From: Thiocapsa marina 5811
Lineage (GTDB): Bacteria; Pseudomonadota; Gammaproteobacteria; Chromatiales; Chromatiaceae
DNA length: 64,000 nt
Direction: 5' to 3'
Assembly (NCBI RefSeq): GCF_000223985.1
Contig: NZ_AFWV01000020.1
Coordinates: 23,168 to 87,167 of the forward strand
A program made the translations under genes and the position numbers. Positions 43,696 through 52,935 of the stretch are shown one piece after another. Numbering within the stretch: the stretch's first letter is position 1; each line of letters begins with the position of its first letter. The notes under the pieces were generated by a model. The model ran no database searches, had not been told where the DNA came from, and worked only from the letters and a program-made list of their open reading frames with translations.

Positions 43696-44313
43696 TTATC
43701 CTGCCTCCTCCTCGTCTCCTTCCAACCCACCCTCCTCGTCCATCACCACCACGGAGGTCGCCGCGGCATCCCCGGCAGCGATCTCCTCCTCCTTGCCTTG
43801 GCGGCGCGCGAAATCGCGGGCACGCGCTTCGATCTCGACGATGCGTCGACCGACGGAGAGGAGTTCGTTGCGCCAGGTGTAGACCGCATCGGCACGTTGG
43901 CGGTTGCTGAAGAGACCGCTCAGCCAGAGGGTGTCGATGCCGACGGTGAGTCGGTCCAGCGCCTGGATCAGATTGGCGTATTGGGAGAGCTGGGGCGAGG
44001 AGATGCGGAAGGTGACCCGACTCGGGTTGGTATAGCGCGGCACGGCGGCGATGCCGTTGGCGCTCTTCAACGCCTCCACGCGGGCGATTTCCTCGTCCAA
44101 GCGTTGGGCGAAGGCGCCGAGCAGGCCATCGACCAGGCCCTCGACCTCCTCCATCTGCCGGGCATCGCCGATCGCGTGGAGCACCACGTCGATCCCGTAG
44201 AGGGCGCGCGCGACACGGATCAGGCTGCGGCCGACGACGCGGTGGGCATGTGCCGATTGCAGGGTGACGGGGACGTGGAATTCGGGGCGGCTGTAACCTC
44301 TCGGGGCGGGCAT
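43696..44313 (-). CDS. DUF1845/AcaB-type (PFL_4669 family) integrating-element regulator
   Basis: 205 residues. HVPVTLQSAHAHRVVGRSLI, ANGIAAVPRYTNPSRVTFRI and LDRLTVGIDTLWLSGLFSN match the integrating-conjugative-element protein family PFL_4669/TIGR03761, which includes AcaB, an activator-type regulator of IncA/C plasmids. The C-terminus is highly acidic. It is divergent from the bet-exo module, 650 bases away, and could regulate it. Confidence 0.8.
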   Translation of the reverse strand: MPAPRGYSRPEFHVPVTLQSAHAHRVVGRSLIRVARALYGIDVVLHAIGDARQMEEVEGLVDGLLGAFAQRLDEEIARVEALKSANGIAAVPRYTNPSRVTFRISSPQLSQYANLIQALDRLTVGIDTLWLSGLFSNRQRADAVYTWRNELLSVGRRIVEIEARARDFARRQGKEEEIAAGDAAATSVVVMDEEGGLEGDEEEAG

Positions 44314-44885
44314 GGGGATGCTCTTTGCGGCTGATCGGAGTCTTCAGCCTAGCCCGGACCCGAACGCGCTCGCACCGGGGAAAAGACCTCCGAAACGCTG
44401 CTTTTCGACCAGATCACGGCCTTGCAATCGCCGTGCGCCTGCGCTGGAATACACAAGCGGTAGCTGGCCGCGGCTCCCCGGGAGCCGAAACGTCCGCCCG
44501 GACGTAACAGCCGAAACCAGGTCCCCTTGATCGCGTCCCCTTGATCGCACGCGGTCGCTGCGAAGGCAACATGCCTTCAGCGCACCGACGACGGCCATAC
44601 GGGCCGATCGCGCACCCGTCTCCATCGGAAGTTCCGCAACGCACCGACCTCGCCCCGAGGATCGACACCGCGCCGTGTCGCTCCATGCGTCTGCACGCCC
44701 TCCTCCGAACCCCATCGATTCCCCTGTCCCCTGCGCTGCCGCGTCCGTGACCCGCACGGTCCGCAGCGGACAGGCGATTCAGGCGTCATCCGTTCGGTTC
44801 TCCCTGCACGAGACCGACTGAAGGGGCCGCTGACCCCGGGCGTTTGCCCGAACACAGCCGAAACCAACCGCCGGCCATGCCGGCT
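44314..44885. other. Divergent intergenic region between the AcaB-like gene and bet
   Basis: No gene supported. It should contain promoters in both directions, but I find no strong consensus boxes. The structured bet leader starts at its right end. Confidence 0.4.
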
Positions 44886-44963
44886 CACCCATCCCGGGGA
44901 GACTGCCGCTCCCCACGGGAGAGGCGTGTCTCCTCGGGTTCACCCACCGATGGAGACCACACC
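44886..44963 (+). promoter_or_regulatory. Structured leader 1 (bet)
   Basis: Hairpin 1 GGGGAG (44896-44901) with CTCCCC (44909-44914); hairpin 2 GGAGA/TCTCC around the loop GGCGTG. GTGTCTCC (44926-44933) can pair with the Shine-Dalgarno stretch GGAGAC (44952-44957). One of eight related leaders in this module. Confidence 0.65.
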
Positions 44964-46043
44964 ATGGCCACGCGCCGCAGCAGCCCGACCCAAGCCTTGA
45001 CCACCTCGCTTGTTCCCAGCCGCCTCCCGGTCGCCCCGACCGTCCTCGCCGAGATCGGCCTGGACGCCGGAACCTGGGCGGTGCTCGCCGATTCGATCTT
45101 CCCCAACGCCAAAACACCCGAGGGCGTGATCCTCGCGGTGCGCTATTGCCAGGCACGCGGCCTGGACGTCATGAAGCGCCCGGTGCATGTCGTCTCCATG
45201 TGGTCGACGGCGCTCGGACGTTATGTCGAGACCGTCTGGCCCGGCATCGCCGAGGTGCAGATCACGGCGGCGCGCACCGGCCTGTGGGCGGGGCTCGACT
45301 CGCCGCGCTTCGGACCGGAGCTGACCAAGACCTTCACCGGAACGGTCAAGCGCGACAACCAATGGACCGAGGTCGCCGTCACCGTGACCTTCCCCGAGTG
45401 GGCCGAAACGACGGTCTATCGGATGGTCAACGGGGTGCGCTGCCCCTTCTCCGAGATGGTCTTCTGGGAGGAGACCTATGCCCGACAAGGGCGCGCGGAG
45501 GTGCCCAACGAGATGTGGCAGAAGCGTCCGAAGGGACAACTTCTCAAATGCGCCAAAGCGGCGAGCCTGCGGGCGGCCTTTCCCGAGGAAGCCGGCTACA
45601 CCGCCGAGGAGATGGAAGGCAAGGCCATCGAGGGCCATGCCCCGGTCGACGGAGCCGTGATCGAGGGCGCGGTCGTCACCGCGCAACCGACCACGATCCA
45701 ACCGCGGGTGACTCCGACAGTCGCCGACACCGCATCGGTCGACACCGCTCGGCCAAACGGAATCGACGAGACCCCCGTCTCCGAAACCGCCCCGGCCGAT
45801 CCCGCACAGCGGGATGCCGTCATCGACGCGCAGGTGGCCAAGCAGGTCGCGATGCTCGTGGAGCGCGCCTGCAAGGTCGGCGCCTGGGGTCAGGCCGAGG
45901 ACTATGCCCGCGCCCGCTTCAACGGGGCGCATCTGGCCTACGCCCTCGCCGAGCTGGAGCAAGCCGCCGCGTTGTCGGTCCTCGCCAACGCCAAGGCCGC
46001 GCAAGCCAAGACCGCCGAGGCGCCCGTCGCCGAAGCCGCCTAG
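44964..46043 (+). CDS. bet: Bet/RecT-family single-strand annealing recombinase
   Basis: 359 residues. FPNAKTPEGVILAVRYCQAR, GLDVMKRPVHVVSM and YVETVWPGIAEVQITAAR are the conserved Bet start; KRPKGQLLKCAKAASLRAAF marks the end of the core, after which a Thr/Pro-rich tail follows. Bet proteins anneal single strands, working with the exonuclease encoded next. SXT/R391 and IncA/C elements carry the same bet-exo pair, where it drives element recombination. Confidence 0.93.
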   Translation: MATRRSSPTQALTTSLVPSRLPVAPTVLAEIGLDAGTWAVLADSIFPNAKTPEGVILAVRYCQARGLDVMKRPVHVVSMWSTALGRYVETVWPGIAEVQITAARTGLWAGLDSPRFGPELTKTFTGTVKRDNQWTEVAVTVTFPEWAETTVYRMVNGVRCPFSEMVFWEETYARQGRAEVPNEMWQKRPKGQLLKCAKAASLRAAFPEEAGYTAEEMEGKAIEGHAPVDGAVIEGAVVTAQPTTIQPRVTPTVADTASVDTARPNGIDETPVSETAPADPAQRDAVIDAQVAKQVAMLVERACKVGAWGQAEDYARARFNGAHLAYALAELEQAAALSVLANAKAAQAKTAEAPVAEAA

Positions 46044-46086
46044 ATCCCATGACCGCCACGGACGGCGGTCGCGGGCTAGTCGATCA

Positions 46087-46150
46087 TCCACCCCACGGGG
46101 CACCCGCTGCCCCTCGGGGACGGTGCCCCTGTTGCTTCCGGAGCACCCCC
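46087..46150 (+). promoter_or_regulatory. Structured leader 2 (exonuclease)
   Basis: Hairpin 1 GGGGCA (46097-46102)/TGCCCC (46108-46113); hairpin 2 GGGG/CCCC with loop ACGGTG. GGTGC (46122-46126) can pair with GCACC (46143-46147) just after the GGAG, close to the ATG. Confidence 0.65.
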
Positions 46151-47167
46151 ATGCACGTCATCGACATCACCCAACGCACACCCGACTGGCACGCCTGGCG
46201 TAACGCCGGGGTCTCGGCCTCGGATGCCGCGGCCGTTCTCGGCGTCTCGCCCTACAAGACGCCGTGGCGGCTGTGGGCGGAGAAGATCGGGATGCTGTTG
46301 CCCGAAGACCTGAGCGGCAATCCCGTCGTACGGCGCGGCAACGCGCTCGAAGACACCGCCCGCCGGGGCTTCGAGGACCGCCACGACACCTTGCTGCTGC
46401 CGCTCTGCGGCGAGTCCGACACCCACCCGGTGATCCGCGCCTCCTTCGACGGTCTGGATGACGCCGGGTGCCCGGTCGAGCTCAAGGTCCCGCACGAGAC
46501 GACCTATCTCCAGGTGCTGGAGCACGGGGTCGCCTCGGAGGCCTACCGCCTCTATTGGCATCAGGTCCAATGCCAGATCCATGTCGCCGACGCCGCCGAA
46601 GGCTGGCTGGTGTTTCATCGAGCCCCGGGCATCGCGGTCGACTTTCGCATCCCGCGCGACGAGACCTTCATCCGGGATACCTTGGTGCCGCGCTGCCTGG
46701 AGTTCCGGGCGCGGGTGGCGAAGAAGCAGGAACCCGAGCGCGATCCCGAGCGGGATCTCTACACCCCGTCCGGCACGGAGCTGGCGACCTGGACGCGACT
46801 GTCCGGGGAGTACCGCAGGCTCGCCGCCGAGAAGGCCAAGCTCGACGCGACGCTCAAGACCCTGAAGTCGGGTCTGGACGGCATCGAGTCGCAACTGGTC
46901 GCCCTGCTCGGCGATTTCGTCATGGGCGAGAGCGCCGGGCTGCGGGTCCTGCGCTACGCCGTGGCCGGAGCAATCGACTACAAGGCCGCCCTCGCGGACG
47001 TCGCCCCGGATGTCGATCCGCTGCGTCTGGAGCACTATCGCCGCGCGTCCTCGGACCGAGTCAAGATCACGACCCTGAAAGACGGCACCGCAAGCGTTCC
47101 GTTCGACGCGGCCGCGGTCGACGCGATGCAGGATCCCGCGCAGACCGAGCACGGCTTCTACTTCTGA
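46151..47167 (+). CDS. exo: YqaJ-family exonuclease, partner of Bet
   Basis: 338 residues. YqaJ/lambda-exo motifs: GVSASDAAAVLGVSPYKTPW, the first Glu in GNALEDTARRGFED, Asp and the ExK pair in SFDGLDDAGCPVELKVPH, and the Gln motif YWHQVQCQIHVADAAEGW. It should chew one DNA strand to give Bet its substrate. A helical C-terminal extension ends in the acidic-aromatic tail TEHGFYF, shared with two later proteins in the operon. Confidence 0.92.
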   Translation: MHVIDITQRTPDWHAWRNAGVSASDAAAVLGVSPYKTPWRLWAEKIGMLLPEDLSGNPVVRRGNALEDTARRGFEDRHDTLLLPLCGESDTHPVIRASFDGLDDAGCPVELKVPHETTYLQVLEHGVASEAYRLYWHQVQCQIHVADAAEGWLVFHRAPGIAVDFRIPRDETFIRDTLVPRCLEFRARVAKKQEPERDPERDLYTPSGTELATWTRLSGEYRRLAAEKAKLDATLKTLKSGLDGIESQLVALLGDFVMGESAGLRVLRYAVAGAIDYKAALADVAPDVDPLRLEHYRRASSDRVKITTLKDGTASVPFDAAAVDAMQDPAQTEHGFYF

Positions 47168-47385
47168 CCCCGCGGATCCAGGCCCATGGACGGGCCCCGG
47201 ATTCGCCGATCCCCGATTCAGAGACACCCCGGCCCCGGCCGGCGGCTGTCCCGTCCGGACTGATGTTTCAGCAGTCCCGACCGGACAACCGAATGACGTG
47301 ATGTCCCTGCCGGACATGACGACTCCGCGTGCTGAACGGGCCGACTCTCGGCGACACAGCCAACCCCAACCCTCTTCAACCCAAG

Positions 47386-47461
47386 CCCCCCGGGGAGACC
47401 TGCGCTCCCCCACGGGAGGCGTGCGTCTCCTCGGGTCCACCCACCCGATGGAGACCACACC
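47386..47461 (+). promoter_or_regulatory. Structured leader 3 (CobS-like ATPase)
   Basis: Hairpin 1 GGGGAG (47392-47397)/CTCCCC (47405-47410), then GGGAG/CTCC; GTCTCC (47425-47430) is complementary to the Shine-Dalgarno GGAGAC (47450-47455). Very similar to the bet leader. Confidence 0.65.
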
Positions 47462-48415
47462 ATGACCGCTACGCAACGTTTCGATGTCGCGACCACCTTC
47501 AACGTCAAGGCCCGTCCGGGTCTTGAAGTGATCGGGTTCGCCGACGACACCCATCCGCACATCCCGGTGCGCAAGCCCTATGTCTTCAGGCCCGAGCTGC
47601 TGCGCGACGTGCTGGCCTTCCTGCACGATGCCGGCGGCGACGGTCTGTTCCTGACCGGCCCGACCGGATCGGGCAAGACCAGCCTGATCCTGCAGATCGC
47701 CGCCCGGCTCGCTTGGCCGGTGCAGTCGGTGACCTGCCACGGGCGCATGGAGCTGGCGGCCCTGGTCGGCCAGTTCGTGTTGGTCGAGGGCAGCACCCGC
47801 TTCGTCCACGGACCCCTGTCCACGGCGGCGCGCGACGGGCACCTCCTGGTGCTCAACGAAAGCGACCTGATGGACCCGGCCGAGCTGGCGGGTCTGAACG
47901 ACATCCTCGAGGGCCATCCGCTGGTGATTGCGGAGAACGGCGGGGAGGTGATCCGACCCCACCCCAAATTCCGGGTGGTCGCGACCGGCAACACCGCCGG
48001 TGCCGGCGACCGCTCGGGGCTCTACCAAGGGGTGCTGCGACAGAACCTCGCCTTCATGGACCGCTTCCGGGTGGTGCAGGTCGGCTATCCGGAGCCCGAG
48101 ACGGAGCAGGATCTGATCGCCGCGGCGGTCCCGAAGCTGCCTGCGGAGATCATCGCGAAGATGATCCTCGTGGCCGAGGAGGTGCGGCGCCTGTTCCTGG
48201 GTGCCGGTACGGAATCCGGAGAGCTGACCGTGACCATGAGCACCCGGACCCTGGTGCGCTGGGCGACGCTGAGTCTGGCGTTCAAGGGCGCCCCGAACGT
48301 CTTCGAATATGCCTTGGAACAGTCCTTGACCGCCCGCGCGGAGCCGGAGCAGCGCGAGGCGATCCACCGCATCGCCGCCGATGTCTTCGGCGACTACTGG
48401 GGTGCGAAACCATGA
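47462..48415 (+). CDS. CobS/MoxR-like AAA+ ATPase
   Basis: 317 residues with Walker A FLTGPTGSGKTSLILQIA, Walker B HLLVLNESDLMDPAELAGLN and sensor motif FRVVATGNTAGAGD, all typical of the CobS/MoxR group. Such ATPases work with a vWA partner (the CobT-like protein encoded further down) to remodel or insert metal into a client. SXT-type elements have a cobS-like gene in the same place after bet and exo. Its stop overlaps the next ATG. Confidence 0.9.
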   Translation: MTATQRFDVATTFNVKARPGLEVIGFADDTHPHIPVRKPYVFRPELLRDVLAFLHDAGGDGLFLTGPTGSGKTSLILQIAARLAWPVQSVTCHGRMELAALVGQFVLVEGSTRFVHGPLSTAARDGHLLVLNESDLMDPAELAGLNDILEGHPLVIAENGGEVIRPHPKFRVVATGNTAGAGDRSGLYQGVLRQNLAFMDRFRVVQVGYPEPETEQDLIAAAVPKLPAEIIAKMILVAEEVRRLFLGAGTESGELTVTMSTRTLVRWATLSLAFKGAPNVFEYALEQSLTARAEPEQREAIHRIAADVFGDYWGAKP

Positions 48416-48762
48416 GCCCGTTGTATCGGCTCTTCCGGTACGAGCACGGGGACGGAACCGCCAAGGAATGGGCCTACGCCGATCTCGGCAACGGGACGGC
48501 GCAGATCCGTTGGGGACCGGCCGGTCGCCTGCGCCAATCCCAATCCAAGCCGTTGCCGATCGCCCTGGAGCGGGCACGCGAGAAGACGCTCAAAGGCTAC
48601 GCCGCCGTCGGCCGGGCGGACATCGATGCGACCGGGGCTGTCGTGCTCCTGTCTCGGGAGCCTCCGGATCATCGGATGCCTCCCGCCGTAACCCCTGCGC
48701 CAAAACCAGCCCGCGACATCGCCGCCCTCTTGGGCGCCGATGACGACGGGTTCTACTTCTAA
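48412..48762 (+). CDS. WGR-like domain protein with GFYF tail
   Basis: 116 residues. LFRYEHGDGTAKEWAYADLG, AQIRWGPAGRLRQSQSK and AREKTLKGYAAVG resemble the WGR domain, a small nucleic-acid- or protein-binding module. A Pro-rich linker leads to IAALLGADDDGFYF, an acidic-aromatic end also seen in the exonuclease. ATGA overlap with the ATPase gene implies a joint role. Confidence 0.7.
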   Translation: MSPLYRLFRYEHGDGTAKEWAYADLGNGTAQIRWGPAGRLRQSQSKPLPIALERAREKTLKGYAAVGRADIDATGAVVLLSREPPDHRMPPAVTPAPKPARDIAALLGADDDGFYF

Positions 48763-48780
48763 CCCATCTCGACATACGGC

Positions 48781-48846
48781 CGACCGCGGCGCACGTCTTC
48801 GCCGCCCGGCGATCGCGTGCGTCCCGGTTCGCCCGGGAGCCCAAGT
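48781..48846 (+). promoter_or_regulatory. Structured leader 4, diverged (DUF3150 gene)
   Basis: CGGCG/CGCCG hairpin around CACGTCTT, then TCCCGG (48822-48827) pairs with CCGGGA (48833-48838), which covers most of the GGGAG ribosome binding site. Same principle as the other leaders but different primary sequence. Confidence 0.45.
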
Positions 48847-49941
48847 ATGCACACGATCACCCACGTCACCGACCAAATCACCCTGGTCATGTTGAACGTC
48901 GCCATCTGGTCCGGACGCAAGAAACTGCGCGCCGAAGACCTGAAACTCGGGACCGAGGTCCCGCCCGAGGAGCTGGTCTCCCTGGGATCAAAACGGGTCT
49001 GCGACCCTGAGCCGCTGAAGATCTTCCACCGCATCAAGAAGGGTGCGGAGCGCACCTGCCTGCAGGTCGGAACCCGCTTTCTCGGCGGGTTTGCCGTCCC
49101 GCATGCCCACGCCGAGTCGATCGCCGAGACCTTGGCGTTGCTGAAGGTGGAGTTCGACACGGAAACACGGTCCTTCCTGGCCGGTTACGACCGGGCGTTG
49201 GAGGAGTGGATCTCCAATCTGCCCGCCTGGAAGGAACCGATCCGTCGGGCGATCGAGCCGGCGGAGGTCGTCGGCACGCGTCTGCGCTTCGGCTACCAGA
49301 TCGTGCGGATCGCCCCGGCGGAGCAACCGGGGACGCTCGAGGAGGAGGTCCAGGGGCTCGGCGACGGCATCTTCGCCGAAGTCGAGCAGATGGCCCGCGA
49401 GCTCGAAGGCAGCTTCGAGGGCAAGGAGAGGCTGCATCGCCGTGCGCTCGGCACCTTCCGACGCATCCGCGAGAAGCTCGCTTGCCTGTCCTTCGTGGAC
49501 CAACGGATCCATCCCGTGGTGGACACCCTCGATCTCTGGTTCGCCCGCCTGCCGGCGGACGGCCCGATCGACGGCCCGATCTTCAACGAAGGCATGGGGC
49601 TCGCGCTGCTTCTGTCGGATGCCGAACGCATGGCACGCCACGGGGCGGGCCAGTGGGCGGTGCAGCAGGGCGGCGAGCCGAACGACAGCGACATGGAATC
49701 GGACGCAACGCCGACCGAGGTCACGCCGTTGCCGCTCGTGCATGCGGGCACGGAGCTATCCGCTCCGCTCATCGTGCAGTCCGCGATGGACTTCGAGGCC
49801 GAGATGGACGCCTTGTTCAGCGATGTGCCGGTCGAGGTCGAGGTCGACGCCGACATCGACGTGCAAGACCACCCGCCGGAGCCCGCGTGCGCCATGCCCG
49901 TCGAGGAGACGGTCGCGGACGTCGAGGGCTTCTTCTTCTGA
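48847..49941 (+). CDS. DUF3150 family protein with GFFF tail
   Basis: 364 residues. VMLNVAIWSGRKKLRAEDLK and VCDPEPLKIFHRIKKGAERT are the conserved beginning of DUF3150, a family encoded between cobS-like and cobT-like genes in SXT/R391 and IncA/C elements; function unknown. The rest is helical, with an acidic C-terminal region closing in VADVEGFFF. ATG at 48847, with GGGAG seven bases upstream, is preferred to the GTG at 48817. Confidence 0.85.
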   Translation: MHTITHVTDQITLVMLNVAIWSGRKKLRAEDLKLGTEVPPEELVSLGSKRVCDPEPLKIFHRIKKGAERTCLQVGTRFLGGFAVPHAHAESIAETLALLKVEFDTETRSFLAGYDRALEEWISNLPAWKEPIRRAIEPAEVVGTRLRFGYQIVRIAPAEQPGTLEEEVQGLGDGIFAEVEQMARELEGSFEGKERLHRRALGTFRRIREKLACLSFVDQRIHPVVDTLDLWFARLPADGPIDGPIFNEGMGLALLLSDAERMARHGAGQWAVQQGGEPNDSDMESDATPTEVTPLPLVHAGTELSAPLIVQSAMDFEAEMDALFSDVPVEVEVDADIDVQDHPPEPACAMPVEETVADVEGFFF

Positions 49942-49957
49942 TCCGACCCTGAACCCG

Positions 49958-49979
49958 AGCCGGCGCATCCGCGCCGGCT
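49958..49979 (+). other. 9-bp perfect hairpin between DUF3150 and CobT-like genes
   Basis: AGCCGGCGC and its complement around ATCC, 17 bases after the stop codon. It lacks a T-tract, so it is at best a weak terminator or an mRNA-stabilising stem. Confidence 0.5.
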
Positions 49980-49989
49980 TCGCATCCTT

Positions 49990-50054
49990 CCACCCGACCG
50001 GGGTACACCGACCCCGCCGGGGTGGTGTGCCCCTTTTTCACTCAGGAGCACACC
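49990..50054 (+). promoter_or_regulatory. Structured leader 5 (CobT-like gene)
   Basis: Hairpin 1 GGGGT (50000-50004)/ACCCC (50011-50015); hairpin 2 GGGG (50019-50022)/CCCC (50030-50033) with loop TGGTGTG. GGTGTG (50024-50029) of that loop is complementary to CACACC (50049-50054), which touches the ATG, so a pseudoknot is possible. Confidence 0.65.
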
Positions 50055-51794
50055 ATGACACCCAAGACCTTGACCGACGCACTGCCGATCGTCGCCGCCG
50101 CCTACGGGCGCAAATTCGGCATCCCCGTTCGGGTCGGCGGCACGCAGGCCCTTACCGACGGGGGCGTGATCGTCATTCCCGCGATCGGGACCGACCCGAC
50201 AGCCCGGACGCTGGCGTGGGGCTATCTGGCCCACGAAGCGGCCCATGTCCGCTACACCGACTTCGCCCTGCCGAGGGCACACACGCCACTGGAGCGGTTT
50301 ATCCAAGGCGTCATCGAAGACATCCGGATCGAGGGCGAGCTGATCGCCGTCTATCCGGGGACCCGCAGGACGCTCGATTCGGTCGTGTCCGCCTTGGTGG
50401 CCGACGGGTCGCTGGCGGTGGTCTGCGAGACCGAGAGTCCGTCCGACATCCTCGGCAACGGGTTCCTCGCCGTGGCCCGGTACCGTTACCGCAAGCAGGA
50501 GGCGCTGGCGAGCCACGCCAAGGAGGCCGATCGCGTCATGCGGGCGGTCTTTCAAGCGCGCTTCGTCCACCGGCTGCAGGGACTCATGTCCGAGATCCCG
50601 AGGCTGGCGAGCACGGCGGCGTCGATCGACCTCGCCCGGCGGATCGTCGAGTTGATCGAGGAGGAATCCCGGGAGCAACCACCACCGGCGCCGACCCGGC
50701 CCAATTCGCCGTCCGACGCGGATGGCGATGCGGACTCGGATGCGGGCTCCGGGATGGGTGAACGCGGAGACGACGCCGAACGAGATGATGCCGGAGACGG
50801 AGGATCCGAGAACGGCCCATCCGCAGACGATGGAGGAGAGGATCGGGACGAGGAGGACGAGCAGGGCCAAGACGGTCGACCTGCAGATGCCGGGGCAGAC
50901 GACCCGGACAGCACCACGGCAAGCAATGACGCCCGTCGTGCACTGCAGCAGGTGCTGTCCGCCACCGACGCCGACCTTCCGGAGGATCTCTTCGCGTCGG
51001 TTGCCCAAGTGCTGAACAGGCAACACCGCGATCCGGCGACGCTGCTTCCCGCAGCGGAGACGTATCTCGGGGACCTGCGATCGGGACGGATGGCCCTGGA
51101 CCGCGTCAAGGGACACTCCGCGAAGCTTGCGGCGCGTCTGCAGGGCTTGATCGAGACCCACACCCTGGAACGCGCCCGAGCGGGTCGGCGTGGACGATCC
51201 TTGAGTCCGCGTCACCTGCACCGCGCCGGCGTCGGCGACCCGCGAGTGTTTCGGATCCGGGAGCAGGCGATCGCGCCGAATACGGCGCTGCATCTGCTGG
51301 TGGATCTGTCCTCGTCCATGAGTGCAGGCCGAGATGCGATCGCGTTGGATGCGGCCGCGGCGTTGGCGTTGGCGCTGGAGCCCGTCAAAGGCGTCTCGCG
51401 CGCGGTGACGGCGTTCCCGAGCCTGCAGGGTCACGCCGAGAAGGTGACCCGGATCCTGGCGCACGGCGAGCGGGTGGCCTCCCGCGTCGGGGCGTTCGTC
51501 CAACGCGGTCGCGGCGGTACGCCGATGACCGGGGCGCTGTGGTTCGCCGCGGCGGATCTGCTGGCCCGTCGCGAGACGCGCAAGGTGATCATCACCCTGA
51601 CCGACGGACAACCCGACGACGTGTGCACCGCCGCCGACCTGATCGAACGGGCCGGCGCGGCCGGCATCGAGATGATCGGCGTGGGCATCGCCGTGGACGT
51701 CGGGCGTCTGTTCCCGATCGCCGTACGGATCGACGCCGTCGCGGATCTGAAGACCGTGTTGTTCGGGATTGCCGAGCAGCTCCTCCTGACCTGA
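50055..51794 (+). CDS. CobT-like vWA protein
   Basis: 579 residues. N-terminal part has an HExxH-like YLAHEAAHVRYTDF (about residue 60); the middle is a long Asp/Glu/Gly/Ser-rich stretch typical of CobT; the C-terminal vWA domain has MIDAS HLLVDLSSSMSAGRDA (about residue 414) and GGTPMTGALWFAAADLL. CobT proteins partner CobS AAA+ ATPases; the CobS-like gene is three genes upstream. SXT-type elements carry the same pair, with unknown substrate. Confidence 0.88.
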   Translation: MTPKTLTDALPIVAAAYGRKFGIPVRVGGTQALTDGGVIVIPAIGTDPTARTLAWGYLAHEAAHVRYTDFALPRAHTPLERFIQGVIEDIRIEGELIAVYPGTRRTLDSVVSALVADGSLAVVCETESPSDILGNGFLAVARYRYRKQEALASHAKEADRVMRAVFQARFVHRLQGLMSEIPRLASTAASIDLARRIVELIEEESREQPPPAPTRPNSPSDADGDADSDAGSGMGERGDDAERDDAGDGGSENGPSADDGGEDRDEEDEQGQDGRPADAGADDPDSTTASNDARRALQQVLSATDADLPEDLFASVAQVLNRQHRDPATLLPAAETYLGDLRSGRMALDRVKGHSAKLAARLQGLIETHTLERARAGRRGRSLSPRHLHRAGVGDPRVFRIREQAIAPNTALHLLVDLSSSMSAGRDAIALDAAAALALALEPVKGVSRAVTAFPSLQGHAEKVTRILAHGERVASRVGAFVQRGRGGTPMTGALWFAAADLLARRETRKVIITLTDGQPDDVCTAADLIERAGAAGIEMIGVGIAVDVGRLFPIAVRIDAVADLKTVLFGIAEQLLLT

Positions 51795-51999
51795 CCCCTG
51801 AACTGACCCCATCCATCGGGCCCGCGGGCCGGCCGTCCTTCTCGGACGGTCGGTCCGGGTCCGGGAGGTGTGCTCGCCGTGGGCGCGCTCGCGCGTTCAT
51901 CGCAAGCACGGTTCCCCGGATTCTCGCTGTCGAGGATCTCCGAGAAGCGGTCGCTGGCCGCCCGGTCCGCCGGAAACACAGCCGAACCCACTGATCCAA

Positions 52000-52064
52000 T
52001 CCACCCCGCGGGGAGAGGCACTCTCCCCCGGGGACGGTGCGTCTCCCCTTCACCGGAGAGACGC
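52000..52064 (+). promoter_or_regulatory. Structured leader 6 (methylase-like gene)
   Basis: Hairpin 1 GGGGAGA (52010-52016)/TCTCCCC (52022-52028). GCGTCTC (52039-52045) is the exact complement of GAGACGC (52058-52064), which includes part of the ribosome binding site and abuts the ATG. Confidence 0.65.
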
Positions 52065-52850
52065 ATGTCCACACCCCATCCCGCCCGCGCGCTTGCGGGC
52101 ATGATCGAAACCCTCGCGCGTCGCGGCGACCATCGCCCCGACGAATGGCTGCGCTTCCTGACCATGGATGTCCTCGCCGGCTTCGGCGAGCGACTCGAAA
52201 CCCCCTGGGACGAGCGGCGTCACACGGCGCTGTTCGAGCTCTCCGGCCTCTACGGACGGCTCGTCGCCGAGAACCACTGGCGCGACATCCTGGGCGCCGT
52301 CTACATGGAGCTCAGCGCGCACGGCCAACGCAAATGGATGGGGCAGTACTTCACGCCCCAGTCAGTCGCGGACTTCATGGCCGAGATCAACACCATGGAT
52401 CTGGATCCCGCGGCGCATCCGAAGGACCGCTTCATCACGATCCTGGAGCCGACCAGCGGTGCGGGAATCCTGCTGCTGTCGGTCTGCAAGAGCGTCGCGA
52501 CGACACACGGTGTCGAGGCGCTGCGGCGTCTGTCCCTCACGGCGATCGATCTGGATCCGCTGTGCGCGCGCATGACCGCCTGCCAGCTGCTCGCCAATGC
52601 GGCCCTGCACGGACCGCTCGGGGAGATCCTGGTCTACCGCGGCAATGCGCTCGGCAACCCGGCCGATCTGGAGGTGGTGACGCATCGCCTCGCCTCACCC
52701 CGACACGTCGTCGGTACACCCGAGCCGATCCCCGAGATCCTCCCGGCCCTCGCACCACAACGCCTCGCGGCCGTCATGGCGACCACCGAGAGCCGACAGT
52801 TGAGTCTCTTCGACGACGCGGCGCTGCCGCCGCTGCAACGCACGGCCTGA
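52065..52850 (+). CDS. N6-methylase-fold protein without a visible catalytic NPPY motif
   Basis: 261 residues. [18 protein letters not shown] (motif X) and [16 protein letters not shown] (SAM-binding motif I) are clear, as is an acidic motif II ([13 protein letters not shown]). After the expected strand the sequence reads [16 protein letters not shown] and I do not find the NPPY/DPPY catalytic motif IV. It may bind SAM or DNA without methylating, or the motif may be replaced. Such truncated methylases occur in SXT-like backbones. Location between the CobT-like and RadC genes. Confidence 0.8.
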   Translation: MSTPHPARALAGMIETLARRGDHRPDEWLRFLTMDVLAGFGERLETPWDERRHTALFELSGLYGRLVAENHWRDILGAVYMELSAHGQRKWMGQYFTPQSVADFMAEINTMDLDPAAHPKDRFITILEPTSGAGILLLSVCKSVATTHGVEALRRLSLTAIDLDPLCARMTACQLLANAALHGPLGEILVYRGNALGNPADLEVVTHRLASPRHVVGTPEPIPEILPALAPQRLAAVMATTESRQLSLFDDAALPPLQRTA

Positions 52851-52863
52851 CGCGCCGACAGCC

Positions 52864-52935
52864 ATCCACCCCGCGGGGACACCCTTCCCCGCACGGGGGG
52901 ACGTGTCTCCCCGCTCGACCCCGGAGACACCACCC
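52864..52935 (+). promoter_or_regulatory. Structured leader 7 (radC)
   Basis: Hairpin 1 GGGGA (52875-52879)/TCCCC (52886-52890). GTGTCTCC (52903-52910) is an exact complement of GGAGACAC (52923-52930), which contains the Shine-Dalgarno sequence, with a 12-base loop. Confidence 0.65.

Noticed and set aside
49293..51812. 839-codon minus-strand frame opposite the DUF3150 and CobT-like genes
   Set aside because: Covers two well-supported genes and their leader; no recognisable domain.
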